64,000 bases of DNA from Watersipora subatra (lineage: Eukaryota > Bryozoa > Gymnolaemata > Cheilostomatida > Watersiporidae), in the NCBI RefSeq assembly GCF_963576615.1, contig NC_088716.1:4588001-4652000 (forward strand), read 5' to 3'. This document shows, in pieces, positions 24,175 through 37,278 of this stretch. The number at the start of each line of letters is the position of its first letter. Positions within the stretch are counted from its first letter, which is position 1. A program made the translations under genes and the position numbers. Under the pieces are notes generated by a model. That model was not told the DNA's origin and did not search any database. It was given only the letters and a program-made list of their open reading frames with translations.

Positions 24175-25271
24175 CTAAAAGGGTAATAAGCTTCACTTGT
24201 CTTCTACATGTAGTGTTCATAGAAACCCTTAACAGGTATGAGGTACTAACAGAAAAACCATATGATTAGTCTTTATAAAGAAATATGAGATGTAAATTAA
24301 CAAGCTGTTTTGCAATCAGCTGCTCAAAGTGAACATTGAATTTTTTTAAACAAAAATTAAAATCAAATTTTCTGATTGATTTTTTAAGCTGATTTACAAT
24401 CCTCTGCTGATGGTATTTCTTATCTAACTGCAGTTTCTATGTCACAAAGCAAATGTATGCATCAACCTACTCTACATCAATTATAGGTAACAGCCTAAAA
24501 CATATTTAAACTCAACACTGTTCATCCTAAATCTCAAGTTCTAATAAGTTCGCTAACATGGTAAATATGAACTGACGTTACGGAAAAGATCTCATGTTAG
24601 AACTTTATGCGAAGTCTGCAGCATATTGGCATAGATTTAGGTACAGCATGCAGTACACTCGGTCAAGTTAATGAGCCATCATCCATAACCTTTTGCATTG
24701 GTATTAGTATTGACTCAGTGCTTGGTATTTTTTGGCTTTGAGATTAACACTGTTAAATATTTTAGATAAAATTACGCATATAACACTAATAGTAAAATCT
24801 TAACTATCTTCAATTGACAAACTTTAATGCAATATTGGCAAAACTATTCTATTCATATATCTAAATGGTTTACCACTCACAGTGCATTCTGTATGCAAAA
24901 TTCATGTTTTTATGGCCTAGTTCTTTTTAGCATTTCAGCAGTTTTTAATGAATGGAAGAGCAGAAAGGGTCTCAACAAATTGTTATAATAACAAGCAGGC
25001 TAAGGCATATGAAGCTGCAAACATGCAGAAACAGAGTAACTCTATTACAGGATAACTCTACGTCCAAAAATTATTTTGTGTGTAAACCTTTAACAGTGCC
25101 TAGCAAGTGTAAAAAAATTAATGGCTAGGCTAGAATGTTTTTTGGAGACGTGCTCTCTAGCACATTTTATAATGACTTACATAATATTTCATAATAACTG
25201 ATTTTATAATAACTGAAGATTATAAAAACTTTATATTAACTGATATAATAATGAATCTAGTCTGGCTTTAA

Positions 25272-26169
25272 ATGCTGACTTGCAACAGAATTCATATTAC
25301 AGTTATTTGATATGAAAAGATTCACCATGTCTTACTCTGCTGTTCTGTAGGTGCAAAACATGTGGAAATGTGATTACAAGCTCTTAAAAGCTAAAAAATG
25401 AAAGGCTGTCGTATATTGGAATCAGTTTATTTCTCTGACATATTCATTACAGTTTGGTTATTGTCTTTTCTCGTGATGTTCTCACATGAATTGAAAGGCC
25501 AATAAAAGGTTCCACATAAAACTTTTCGTAGCACTAGGTTATGACAAACACTTTGGGTTTTACCGAAGACCCCGCATCAAATACCGATGCTCGCTGAAAG
25601 ATGCTCGCTACTTTACAGTTTTGTTTCGGCATGGTCTAATTGTCTAGTCGCAATTTGATCATGTGACCCATACTTTGCAAATAATTTCTGCAGCAGTTTT
25701 CGATTATCAAATGTGAGCAACCAGCTTGTCATGTTTATCAGACAATAATATGTACTCCTTCGAACTACGGTTGAAAAATTAAACAAATTTTCACGGTAGG
25801 TTATAAGATAGCAGGGCTGAAAGTCACACCATTACAATGACAATAAAACAAACACGTAAGAACAATATACCTGGCTTTATTGAATTCGTGAAGTATATTT
25901 GTGAAAATAATTCGACGAATCGTGATCGAGATTGAGTGAAAATGTAACCAGAAGCCATATTGTACAACTACGCCCCATTTAAGTCGTTTTCAAAAGAGGT
26001 TCCAATTTATGACGGTTTTGTGATGGCAGCGATTAACTGTTCGTTTTTAGCTTTTACGAGCTTGTAATTACATTTCGACATATTTTACACCTACAACACA
26101 GCAGAGTAAGACATAGTGAACCTTTTGATATCAAATAACTGTAATGTGAATTTTGTTGCAAGTCAACCT
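25272..26169. mobile_element. Long-TIR non-autonomous DNA transposon (MITE-like), copy 1
   Basis: About 898 bp bounded by TTAA on both sides. The left end (ATGCTGACTTGCAAC) and the reverse complement of the right end (AGGTTGACTTGCAAC) begin terminal inverted repeats of at least about 125 bp. The repeats run through TACAGTTATTTGATAT and ATTACAAGCTC on both arms. The interior has no transposase motif. A second copy in the same orientation lies at 56419-57293. A TTAA duplication is typical of piggyBac-type transposition, but the termini do not begin with CCC, so the superfamily is left open. Confidence 0.8.
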
Positions 26170-26375
26170 TTAAGGATGGTGGGTTTGTTTAAAAGGGCTT
26201 GAGTAGTAAGATTACTGAAATATTCACTGCTACTGACATTTTCTATTTACCGTACTATCAAACGCAATAAATGGGAGATTTAGCCTATTGTTATTAAATA
26301 AGAATAATGATGTTACAACCAATGAAGATGTACAACTATGACTAGGCATCCATCCAAATAAAAACAGCTTCGAAC

Positions 26376-26566
26376 CTGTACAATCAGTAGACTGAAAAAC
26401 CAAGGGAGTGTTTCCAGGACATTTGTATCCTTGAATCAAACAAGAGAGAGTAAAACTGTAAGAGGTCCCAGGATCCAGTTCAGAGAAGGTTACACTCAGT
26501 CTTTGAAGGTTGTTGGTGTGAGTAACAGTTTTGTTGGCACCAGAATTATTTGCTTTTATTTCATAT
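26376..26566 (-). CDS. F5/8C-FN3 surface protein, exon 7: second part of the first FN3-like domain
   Basis: A 191-bp exon with acceptor ATTTTAG and donor GTTCGA, phase 2 in and phase 1 out. It encodes RYEIKANNSGANKTVTH, then LSVTFSELDPGTSYSFTLSC. The last segment is the classic FN3 L-x-P-x-T-x-Y motif. Its exon structure differs from the later duplicated modules, so it is the membrane-distal, non-duplicated FN3. Confidence 0.82.
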
Positions 26567-26993
26567 CTAAAATAGTTAGAACAAATCTTGTCATTCGTAC
26601 CAAACAAAGTAATTAATTATGTTAATACAATGATATGTTTTAAGTAAATTTCTTAAGTACAAGCCATCGAAACTGCATGCAAAAGCATTTGAGAATAATT
26701 GTTAAATACAGCCAAGTTATCCTTATTTGTGGTTGATATTGCTAAATATTTTAGCTATTGCTAACGCCAAAATCAGTTCCTATAATGTAATATAGGCTTA
26801 CTATATGCTTAAAACAGACGTAAAATATTTGGTGAGAGCATGGTAAAATTTTATCATACAAGTGATATACAATGGCCATGCAATGTAAGTTCATCGAACC
26901 AACTTGTAGATGTACAACTACACCACTTGCATGAAATTTACAAACCTTTGCACTGAGTAGGCTGGTCAAGGTGTATAACCTGTTTCTACTCAC

Positions 26994-27117
26994 CTATTAG
27001 GTGGCAGGCCTCCAATCATTACCTGGGCCCATGGTTTAAAGGAAATTGTAATTGATTTTGTAGTTACTCCTTCTGATTTAACATCTACATGGGTATTGCT
27101 GCTGAGCTGAGGAAGTT
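26994..27117 (-). CDS. F5/8C-FN3 surface protein, exon 6: first part of the first FN3-like domain
   Basis: A 124-bp exon with acceptor TTGTAG. Donor GTGAGT at 26993 is preferred over an in-frame GTAATG at 27022, because only the longer form leaves the phase 2 required by exon 7. It encodes ELPQLSSNTHVDVKSEG, then SITISFKPWAQVMIGGLPPN. It links F5/8C domain 2 to the FN3 series. Confidence 0.8.
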
Positions 27118-27637
27118 CTACAAAATTATGGCAACTATTGAACATCTAGTCAGGTTATAAATTGTGATGATATTAAAGCTTAATACAACAGCTCAAATTC
27201 ATGCTTATCTTCGAATATCCAAGCTGTAAAACACCTATATGAACAATTTACCTCTTCATTTGCTTTTAACGTTTACAAAAAATTTAAAATCTCAGAATTT
27301 GTGTTTTTTTGCCGGGTATAAATCTAAATAAACAAATAACTTTCAAAACTAACTTGCTGGATTATTATATATACATAGAGAATATATAATAGCTTTAAGT
27401 ATCTATAATGCAGTATTAAAAGGTTGAAAAAGTTTATTCTGATTATAAGTTGATCAAACAATAGTAACTATTCTATAAAAAAATGTTTGATAACCTGAAC
27501 TTAACAGGCTGTTTACTGCTCAATAACTGATACAAACTCTAGTTCGAAAAATAATTGGTTAAGATAAGGTTAACGCATTACAAAAAGCAAGTTATATACT
27601 ATTATATGCTTAGAATATGGATTTACAATATTCTCAC

Positions 27638-27871
27638 CGTTTCCATAAACCTCTACCTGTCTCAACTCTATCCAGGTGTTAGCTGTACTAAATATACTGA
27701 ACTGTCTTGTAAGGGGATTGTTGGGAACTCTGTCACAAGATCGGATATACTCTACTCCTATTGCTGACTTGCTGTAAAAGCAGATCTGCCAGTCATCAGC
27801 ACCGTTGATATTAGGAATGGAGTTTCTATTTGTTGGATTAGTGAGGAAGTAGACCTCTTTGAGTCGACTTG
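27638..27871 (-). CDS. F5/8C-FN3 surface protein, exon 5: second half of F5/8C domain 2
   Basis: A 234-bp exon with acceptor ATTGTAG and donor GTGAGA, phase 1 at both ends. It encodes SRLKEVYFLTNPTNRN, then DDWQICFYSKSAIGVEY, and closes with TWIELRQVEVYGN. The WIELRQVEVYG-type ending is characteristic of the last strand of fucolectin/F5-8C (galactose-binding-like) domains. Two cysteines may pair within the domain. Confidence 0.85.
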
Positions 27872-28368
27872 CTACAATATGACACAATCCCTTTAAGATG
27901 ACTATAAAACAATTTAAGATTGTTACATCAAATAAGTTGGATTATGAAAATGATCTCTGCAGGGCAGTGAGACAAAAAGCTGTACCAATAATTTTGAAAT
28001 TGATTTATATTTTGTCCGAGTCATGAAAGCAGAAGTGCTGTCTCTGGTTCAAATCTCTTGAACTGTTATGTTTTGCAATAAAACAAATTTAAAGAAGCAG
28101 TACTCAAAAACACAGTTAGAATGATTGTTTGGTAGTTGGTAATGGTCAGTTAAAATAATTGGTAATAAAGTGTTTTACATGTGTTTTACAGTGTGTCTAG
28201 CATTTTCATTTAGTAGTAATCTTATTTTACTGCAGTGACAGGTAAGAGGATTAAACTGTTATAGCTGCTTCAAACTATTAGCTCATTAAATATTATTAAC
28301 AAAGTTTAGCTTTTGGGTCTGGCTAATCTTCATACGTAGGGAGATTGAGCTAATGTGTATATACTTAC

Positions 28369-28578
28369 AGCAAGGATTGTTCCCACATTGACCATTTCTC
28401 ACAAAGACTTTGACCTTTCTAAAAAGAATTTGTCCTCCCAAATTCACCTTCCACCAAACATTTTCACCTTTTTGTGTTGCGGAATATTTTGTGAGATTAC
28501 CATCAACTGCATCAGATGCTGGGTTGGCATTATTAGAAAGAGAATGAGAGCAACTTTTTTTCTTGGAATAACTGTAAT
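28369..28578 (-). CDS. F5/8C-FN3 surface protein, exon 4: first half of F5/8C domain 2
   Basis: A 210-bp exon with acceptor TTTTTTAG and donor GTAAGT, phase 1 at both ends. It encodes NANPASDAVDGNLTKYSATQ, then NVWWKVNLGGQILFRKVKVF. The A-x-DGN and WW-x-V-x-LG motifs identify the N-terminal half of a fucolectin/F5-8C domain. The exon has exactly the same length and phase as the corresponding exon of domain 1 (40738-40947, now on the plus strand). Confidence 0.87.
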
Positions 28579-28619
28579 CTAAAAAATAGTTTAATTTAAG
28601 AATGTTACTAAACACCAAA

Positions 28620-30770
28620 CCTTATATATTTGGAGCAAGATACTTTTTTACTGCTTGCCTTATTACAGTGGCTATGTCTATTTAGTATGAGAAATTTTGT
28701 ATTCAATGCACCATTTTTCATTTTTGATGTCAAAACATATAAAACCATTTTCTAAGGACTATTTAGTTTTTTCAAACCTGCAATGGTCATTAAAAGTCTA
28801 TCCACTGAGTAACTCAAAATAAGATGCAGTAGCAAAAATTTCATAGTACATATTTTTTATTTATAAATTATTCAGACGAAAAACTTTTTCAATTAAATAA
28901 TTTTAGCCAAATTGTTTCAAAATCATCAGAAAACATTTGCTTTTAACTGCTAATTTATCTTATGTCAATACATCGCTCTGCTTGTGTTTACCACTCATAC
29001 AGTTACAAAATTTTTTTCAATAATATTATACTACCCTATTACACGATTGTTTCACAAGACATCAGCCAAGTTCTGCAATTAAAATTACTGCGTTATTTGT
29101 GCACTTGTAAAAATGCTGCTATGTGTCTCCCTATTTTACTAATGGAACATAAAAAAATATTAAAACAGCCACTTTCTCATTCAATCCCAACATGACTTGA
29201 AATTAGTTTAAGCTAATTGTATGACTTATTCATCCTTTTTCTTTACTATATAAAATTAATTATATACTCAAAATATGCATTAAAACTTCACCTTTATTTT
29301 GGCCTTTTCTAACTAAGGCCTACCACTTGTGAGATTAAATTCCACTTACCTTGTTATCACAAAGTAACAAATACCTACCTAGCATCAATGCGCTGCAAAA
29401 ATGTGACTTTAATAGGCACAGTACTAATGGAGTTTTTGCCTTTCAGACCAACATGGTAGCTACATGTGAGAAGTACTCGACAACAGCCCGTTCAAAGCAC
29501 AACATTTTTCTGAGACTATTTAAAGTATCCTAAACATTAATTCAGATTTTGGTGAATTTAACTTAATATTCAAATACTTGAAAATAAGATTTACTCATGC
29601 ACTAAGGTTAAGTTAACTTCTGCGTCAATTTGCAGTTTTGTTGTCTTTTTTTCACTTTTTACCCTTTTGATCCTACTCTCATTTTCATTTTTAGCCAGCT
29701 TTTTTAAACTATTTCAAACAAATCCAGCTATTGTAGAAACCTAATAAGACTGACAAGGCTAATAATAATTCAAAGATTTATTTTTGTTACTAATCAAACA
29801 GTTAGATGCCAAACAATTTAAATCATTGTTTCATTTACCTTTTTACTTTTATATAATCAAAGACTATTGCAGTAAACACAGTGATCATTTTCAAAATAAA
29901 TGAGTTGAAAATCAAAGTTACTCCGTAGCTCAAGATTAGTGTTATTATACAAAAAGAAAGCAAAACACTATTTTCCACTAGCTAGAGAATAAAACTATCT
30001 AATAAAATTAACGGAAACTACCCAAAACGCGTTCATAAGTTTGAGATGACTTATTGTAGCTTTGCTTGTGTATTTTAGTTTCGATTGAAAACTTTTAATG
30101 GAAAATAAACGCTGACTAAATCAAACTTCACTGTACTTCTATTTTACCAGTTATTTAGCAGCATTTACAAAGTATTTTAGCATACTAAAATATATGTCCA
30201 ATTTTTGTGGGTTTGAAATGTGTTTCAAAGTTTACTATGTAAGAAAGCGACTTTATTTATTAACACTTCTGGTTGTTCCCGGAATTTTTTTATAATCACA
30301 CATACAGTGGGCTTCTCGCCATATGACAATAATTCATTTTGGTGGCGTCATCATAAGGCAAAAATGTTGTATGGTAAAGTATAAAAACCTCCAGCAATTA
30401 ACTAATTTAAACATCTCATGATAAAGAAAACATCAAAGTTTTATTGGTGTACTGTGCATATCAAAAATTAGTAGCAAATATCATTTTTATTTTATTAGCT
30501 ATTATTACCTTATAGTTAACCTAGTAACTCTAGTTTTGTTGTCGTATTAATCATTTTCTTATTACTTCCTTTGGTATCGTTATCAGTACTATGCCCAATG
30601 GCTAATGAAATAAAGCTATATATATAGTTTAATAGTTATACAGGCATAATAGAAGTTAATTCATATCAGATCTTATATTAAATGTTAAAATGCACAATTA
30701 GTTTTCACTTTTGCTTACTTTTCACAAATTTTCTCATGTAATATGAAGCATGTATGAAACACGTATAATG
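28620..30770. other. Intron, nothing recognised
   Basis: AT-rich intron between exons 3 and 4. The phase match of exons 3 and 4 means no exon is needed here, and none was seen. A stretch near 30340-30420 resembles part of the dispersed repeat at 2.0-3.5 kb (TCATAAGGC, TATAAAAACC). Confidence 0.4.
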
Positions 30771-30778
30771 CTGAAGAT

Positions 30779-30800
30779 AGAGAGAAAAAGACAAAGATAG

Positions 30801-30873
<73 letters not shown>

Positions 30874-30913
30874 GGTGAGAGAGAGAGAAGTAGAAAGAGT
30901 GAGAAAGAGAAGT

Positions 30914-30962
<49 letters not shown>

Positions 30963-31250
30963 AGAAGAGGTAGAAAGAGAGAGAGGAAAAGAGAGAAAGA
31001 GAGGGAAAGAGAAGAAGGTAAAGGGACAGAGAAAGAAAGAGAGGGAGAGAGAGAGGGAAAGAGAGGAAAGTTGAGGCAGGGAGAAGAAAGGGAGAGAGAG
31101 GGAGAGAGAGGGAAAGATAGGGAGTGGGAGAGAGAGAGGGTGAGAGGGAGAGAAGAAAAGAGGGAAAGGGAAAGAGGGAGAGAGAGGAAGAGAGAGGGAG
31201 AGAGAGAGAAAAAGAAAAAAAGAGAAAAAGAGGAAAAGAGAGAAAGAGAG
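30779..31250. repeat. Long (GA)n purine tract
   Basis: About 470 bp of nearly uninterrupted purine on the plus strand, mainly GAGA with A-rich spacers. Ser/Leu/Phe-rich or Glu/Arg-rich frames across it are translation artefacts. Such mirror-like tracts can adopt triplex structures and often cause sequencing gaps. Confidence 0.95.
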
Positions 31251-31966
31251 ATAGTTATGTATATCATTCAAGTGTAGTCAGAGAGTTCGACAAATAGCAT
31301 ATCAGCATCTTTGTGATTCCACAGTATGTATCACAATTGTCTAATTTGAATTTAAAGAGATATCTTTCTTTATGCCTCAAGGGAAAAAAAGGCCATAAAA
31401 AGGTACAAAAAAACATAAAATTCTCAAAATGAAAAATATGAATAACTTGTCACAAGCTTGCACTATACCTCTATAATTTGTTTGAATTGCAACAAATTAG
31501 GCATAATGGCTGTTACAAGATATTTGAAGTTTCAAAATATTTAAATAACTGGTCTTACCAAACACTTTGATTAGAATATGAGAATAACTTTGTGAGTTAG
31601 AATGCTTGTAATTTTTGGCCGTATCTCATATCTTCTGACAGATAATTAGATACAACTTTGTTTTTATAAAAAAAATTATGGATTCCCCATTATAGCTATA
31701 ACCTGCGCAATCTAAATTATTGATCTAATATTTTATTTTATTATTATTATTTTATTAATGATCTATATTTTATAGTAATATTTTTGTCTTTAGTATATAA
31801 AAATATAGAATTCCCGTAACCCATTACAAAACATACCATACAAAAATGTTATCATACTTAAGTGTTGCTTCCTTTGTATGTGAAATTAACATTAGTTAGA
31901 TAATGTATGATTTGAGAACTATTACTAAGTAATAAGGTATTTATATTAGCAAAGCGTATAACAACA

Positions 31967-33053
31967 TCTATATAATTTTCAAAATTTTGTGTCTGTTTCT
32001 GTGTATGTCTAGCTATAGCTATTAATCTGTGATTAATGCTGCAGCTTGTTGTATTTGAAATCACAGTGATTACACCCGTAATCTTCCAATCTATGCGCTG
32101 AACCACAGAGCTATACAGATCTTATAAATGTGTTGAACTTATATTTTAGTGCATACCGTACGCACACACATACGGTGCAAAAGTGCATGCCAAATGTGCA
32201 CTTTGATTATTAACTAATATTGTATATACCTTTAGAATTTATTCTTTTTAAACAGTTGAAAAACTAAGTTTTCCCTACCACTATTTACATATAATATTTA
32301 TTTAAATTTTAATTTTTAAATGGGCTGTTTCAATTTCAAATGTGGCTGACATTTCTATTTTTGGTTTATAATATGGCCTAATTGCTAAATCGGAAAAGGC
32401 TAATACATTTTACGCGAACATTTTATCTCAACTAGAAATAACTTTTACATTATCTCACTGTTTGGTCAGACAAAGTACCAGACAAAAACAGTCCTATACC
32501 TCATTTTTACTTTTGTAGCAGCGTCAAAAGGTACCAGCATTGCTGTTTTCAAAGTTTTGATGGATAGCGTCTTTTGGAACAGTAACTTTTTTATACACAC
32601 ACAAACACACTTCTATGCACGAATGGTTATTATTCATTCATTATATTCAGGATTTTTATTATGTTTTTTCAGTTTGCATTAATTGTCTCATTACCAAATC
32701 ATCTTTTGTTGTCATCATAGCAAAACAGACTTAATTTAACTATTACTAGCTAGTTATTTCACATAAGCATTTACACACTTTTATATTTGTTCTATGTTGT
32801 TTCTTATAAAATTCTAAATGCACAAAAACTTTCCTTACATTATTAAGTTTGAAAGTTACAGTTGTTTGACAAAGTATGTAAACCTTTACAATTGTGTTAT
32901 TTTTCTTCATAATTTATTTAAACTGAACAAAAACATTTTTCTCATCATATGAGGTTAGAAAGTTAGAATGTTAAATGTTGCTACAAGTTAAACAAAAATA
33001 ATTTTTTTGAGCAGAGACTTTGAGTACCTGGGCAAAGCCAGGTATTCATTTAG
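31967..33053 (+). mobile_element. Helitron-like non-autonomous element, complete candidate
   Basis: Starts TCTATATAATTTTC after an A. A GTGTCTGTTTCTGTGTATGTC block is followed by an inverted tRNA-like stretch (to about 32115). It ends with the palindrome CCTGGGCAAAGCCAGG, TATTCAT, TTAG and then T. The 300 bp before the end align with the ends of the 44232 and 51668 copies (AAATGTTG, ACAAAAAC blocks). The CTAG end is changed to TTAG here. Confidence 0.45.
31985..32115 (-). repeat. tRNA-like SINE segment (inverted)
   Basis: Read on the minus strand, TAGCTCTGTGGTTCAGCGCA resembles an A-box region, and the TGATTTCAAATAC stretch about 45 bases later resembles a degenerate B box. The order and spacing resemble a tRNA-derived SINE head. 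The related segment at 43182-43337 lies in the opposite orientation. Confidence 0.4.
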
Positions 33054-33919
33054 TCATTGATATAGTTCAAATTCTTATTTTTACACAAGTGAGTTCAGGT
33101 CAGAAGTTGTCTTCGTGTTTTTTTTACAATGTAAAGTTTTAAAAAGAACAGAAAATGACTATATTACGATCATTGAATACACCAATTTATGCCTGATGAC
33201 CAACTCAACAGGTATATTAGCACTGTAATATAGCTAATTTGGTTTATAAAATATCTTGAAAACAAAAATCATTGTTTAAAAGTATAAATATTAAATATAT
33301 TGCTGTAAATGACAATTTAACAGTGCAACTCCGTTGAATGCAAACTGATAAACTGGTTGGTAACTTGCCCGTTTCAATTTGAAACATGTAACTTATTATA
33401 AGCCTTTTTCATTTATATTAATAAAATTGTTATTAACTTTTGCAATATTGAGCTGAAATAGCTGAAAAAAGAAATCAAGTAAAATTTTAAACTCTCACAA
33501 GTTTGTTCCTTTAAAATTATTTTCTGCCTAATAAACAAGCATGCAGAACTTGCTTTGTGGTTAAATAATATAAGTTAAGGTAAGGCTTTAGGTAATGACT
33601 TTATAGTTTTTAGTCAGCAAGTTATCGCACTAACAATTTGTTAAAGGTGTGCAGTGCTGGTAAATAATTGTAAAAGCAATGTTATTAAGTAACTGAACTA
33701 TCTATCCATATTCAATTAATTTATTCAGCCTTTTAAAGATAAATGATAAAATATGTTTTATCTTATAATTTATGGTTCTCATTCTCAACCCATTATCATT
33801 TATAAGAATAATTGGTTTGGCTTACTTCCCTTCTCTCTCTAGTTAAACAGTTTTCATCAGTGCTTTTTAAAGAGCTGCAACACATGGTTTATGTACTCAT
33901 TATGAAGGTTTATAATTAC

Positions 33920-34135
33920 CTCTTATCTCTACTTCTGCTAGTGCCAGACCCTCCTCATGAGTGTTCAGTATAGCAACATGCTGTCCTTCTGTTGGTAGAT
34001 CAAAGTTGTGAGTTGCAACATCAGAATAAGGAGGATCTTGGTAAGAAACTCTTATCCAATCATCTGATGATAGAGAAGGATCTGATGGTTCAGCTCTGGC
34101 AGAGGTTAGTATACTCACTTTCCTCAGCCTCTCAT
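33920..34135 (-). CDS. F5/8C-FN3 surface protein, exon 3: second half of F5/8C domain 1
   Basis: A 216-bp exon with acceptor ATTACAG and donor GTAATT, phase 1 at both ends. It encodes DERLRKVSILTSARAE, then DDWIRVSYQDPPYSD and closes with GLALAEVEIRG, the last strand of a fucolectin/F5-8C domain. No first half lies upstream on this strand within 15 kb. The missing half, ending in phase 1 after LYNRPEPF, is on the plus strand at 40738-40947. Joining the two gives one normal domain, so this exon marks where the inversion cut the gene. Confidence 0.87.
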
Positions 34136-34199
34136 CTGTAATACACAACTTTCAATAGTGAGATTGAGTTATAGAGAGTAAATTGATAGGCCGAACTTC

Positions 34200-36680
34200 T
34201 AAGGTAAGCTGCTCACATGTGGAGCTGAGTTACCTATAAAGAGTTGTGACAATTTATTGTGCAAAATTAAACTTATAAGGTTGTGGCGGATGCCGGTCAC
34301 AAGTCTGTTTCTGATGTTTTATCTTTATGTGCTAGCATTCAATTACTCTTATATATACAATGTATTTTGCATATTGCGTCTGTTTTTATTGTTTTTCATT
34401 GCTAATACTTTGTTAGTTTGGCCGTAACTAAGCCAACGTGTTAGTGACTCTATTGATTGTTATTCTTCTATGGCTATTAATCTATTAATCATTATTTCCT
34501 ATAGGGTTTCTTACCATGTTCCACTATATGGTATGGGTGACAACATGCATATATATAGGGGAGCGCCCTCACAAGGAGGGCAGAGTAATCCAAGATTCTT
34601 GACCATTGGAAATTCCTTTGGAATAAAACAAACAAAAACCACACTCACTTCTCATACATTTTTTGCAGCATTTCTTGCAATATAGATTGTGCCTGGCTAA
34701 AGACCGGCAGAATCCTTTACAATATTTGATCTCAGCTAATACTACTAGAGTTGAAATAGTTGTAAAAATTATTGTTTCATGGATTTTGAAAAATTTATTA
34801 TGAAATGTTGTCTCAACTTGTCACAAACAATAATTGTGTGACCTTTGTTACCTTCAGCACTTCAAATGAGTCAGTGGTACGACTGCTCAAATAACAAAAC
34901 GAGTCAACCATTTTACTACACCAAACTTTATTGATTTAAAAAAACTGTAAAAGGTACTAAACAGCTTGAAGTGCAAAACTATCTCTGTTTTCGAGCATCA
35001 GTACAGATAAATTTTCATGCATTTGCAATCTTATCACTTACTTATAAAATATTTTGAGTAAATGTGTGATGTCCAAAAACATAACTAGTCATATTAGATT
35101 TGACAAAAATTTGAGATTCTGAAAAGATTGTATGCTTTGCAAAAAAGTTGGATAACATAAAACTAGAATAACAGTATTTGCTTGATATAATGGAATACCA
35201 GATAAGTATACTATTAGTCTACAAATAAGGAAATCTATCTCTAGTCAATATCCTTAAGTATTTCTTTCTAATCCTGTGGCGCATTTTAACTTTGCATGAT
35301 TTGTGTTTGTAATTTTATAAGTCAATCATGGTGGATTGGTGAACCTATTAAATATATTATACCTTTGGTAACAATTCGATTTGTTTAAATATTTCCCATA
35401 AAAATTCATCATGTCATTGATTAGCAGCACAGCAACCTGTAGATATTTGTTGATGACCGCATAATAAAACGAAAGGATTATAGTACTAATGTACGGCTAT
35501 GAAACTTTGTTTAAAAAATTAAGAAAATTTAAAAAAGGTTAATTTCATCCACCAAAAATAAACCACCAAATCAAAATAAGGGATGACTCTGTTAAAGCAA
35601 TTTGTATCAGAAATATTTTCAACATTTTATAGTAAAAAAGTTTTATCTTTTGTCAAAAAGAACATAATCAATGGAAATAATTGAATCAGTTAATGGTTAT
35701 TGCTAAATATAACAGCATAGAAAACATTGAACACAAATAAAAAGCAAAGGGTATATGGGCACAAAAACCGAACCATAAAAACTCACAATGATGAAACATG
35801 GGATCAATTTAATTTCATGTCAGAGTAAAACATGTGCAGCTGCATTTTACAGGTTAATTTCTAAATATGCTACAAAAGATTTTCGTCAAACTTACATAGA
35901 CAAACCTTTTAATAGACAAATTATTTCTAATTTTTATATCTAATTTGACATTCTATTGCCCAATGGTAAACTTTTTTTCAACTTATAACCTGCTCTTCAA
36001 TATGGTAGAAGTGTAACAAGCCAGCTCAGAGCTTTAGAAATATTACACTTTTGAATAAAGTACCTGATTCATTGTTTAATTCTAATCTTACTTTGGCTAC
36101 CTTAAAGCAGTGAAAAGAAAGGCTTCCAGAATACATAGCTATCATATTTATCAAGCCATAAATTGAACTTCTCATACATTATGTACAACAACTAGGTCGC
36201 ATGTTGTTGTGTTTATAAACGCAACATACTTACTATAATTAACAAATAAACTACACTACATGCAGTGATGATGATTTGAATGCATGCACTATTAAAGTAA
36301 AAATAGATAAACTATTTCCTATAATAGATATCAATGCTTTTTGCTATTTTTCAAAAGAGTCAGAACATTATTTGGTTTCACAGATATTAAATAGTTTAAA
36401 CACAAAAAAAGTTTTATTGATATCTATATGCAGCATGTCAATATTTAGTAACCATGTTTTAATTTTCAGCACCAGAGTGAGATTAGGATTGAAATGGCAA
36501 AAACTAATCAGTCATTTATTAAAGTCATTGTGCTAAATAAATATTAATCATATCTAAGTAGAAACAACAAATCTGACAAATATTGCTAACTTCTATTTTT
36601 AAGGACAGTTTAGCCTAAGTCATATAAAACAAAATACTTCTGCAGAATTGTGATGTTTCCTTCTAACAATCTTTGACATA
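34200..36680. other. Intron, nothing recognised
   Basis: About 2.5 kb of AT-rich sequence between exon 3 and the BEL insertion. No exon, RNA gene or repeat with clear termini was seen. Confidence 0.4.
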
Positions 36681-36685
36681 ACCAA
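36681..36685 (+). other. Target site duplication of the BEL element, left
   Basis: ACCAA immediately precedes the 5' LTR. The same ACCAA, read on the minus strand, follows the 3' LTR at 44431-44435. BEL/Pao elements typically create duplications of 4-6 bp. Confidence 0.8.
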
Positions 36686-37278
36686 TGTAAGGATTATGTG
36701 TACTTCCTATGCAGTTTATAAAATGTTAGATACAATTTTTGCTTGTTTCAGCCTTCAGGCTGCCTTGGTAGTATATCAGTTACTGATGGCTTGATTTGAA
36801 TTCGGTGGGCTGCCGTGTGATTGGTTTGCATTTGTGGGGCTATTTCTGTCAGCCAATGACGCGATATCTGTGTTGATGGCATGCGGTTTTTGTAACTTGC
36901 TTCTAGCCGGTCACGCAGTCAGCCAGTTTAGTAAAATCGATCCAGTCTTAATGTTGTAAGCAAATCACTGGAGCTTGTTTTATAATCAAATGAAACTACA
37001 GGAGGCAAAAGGTATTTACCACTGTTCCCTATTATAATATGTATCAATTTGTATCATTTCTTTTCTGTCAAATAATGTTACATTGTGTTACACTTGCTAA
37101 TTAAGACTACTTCGTTCTATTTTTTAGTTGTACTGTTTTATTTTAGACTTCACGGTTGTTGTGTGGTGTCATTAAAGTAAAGATAAATAAAGTTGACACT
37201 TACATCGAACCAGTAAAGTTCGTAACCTCAAAAGGAATCTAATAGTCAAAAGTCTAGCAATGCTCCCACATTGCTAAA
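36686..37278 (+). repeat. BEL/Pao 5' LTR
   Basis: 593 bp from TGTAAGGATTATG to CATTGCTAAA. Comparison with the reverse complement of 44436-45028 shows the same length and about six substitutions with no indel noticed. It contains an AATAAA signal at 37186-37191. No primer-binding site could be fixed with confidence; a TGGAGCAAAG occurs 24 bases downstream. Confidence 0.9.

Noticed and set aside
30705-31277. Ser/Leu/Phe-rich and Glu/Arg-rich long ORFs
   Set aside because: Open only because the GA tract lacks stop codons; overlapping frames on both strands.
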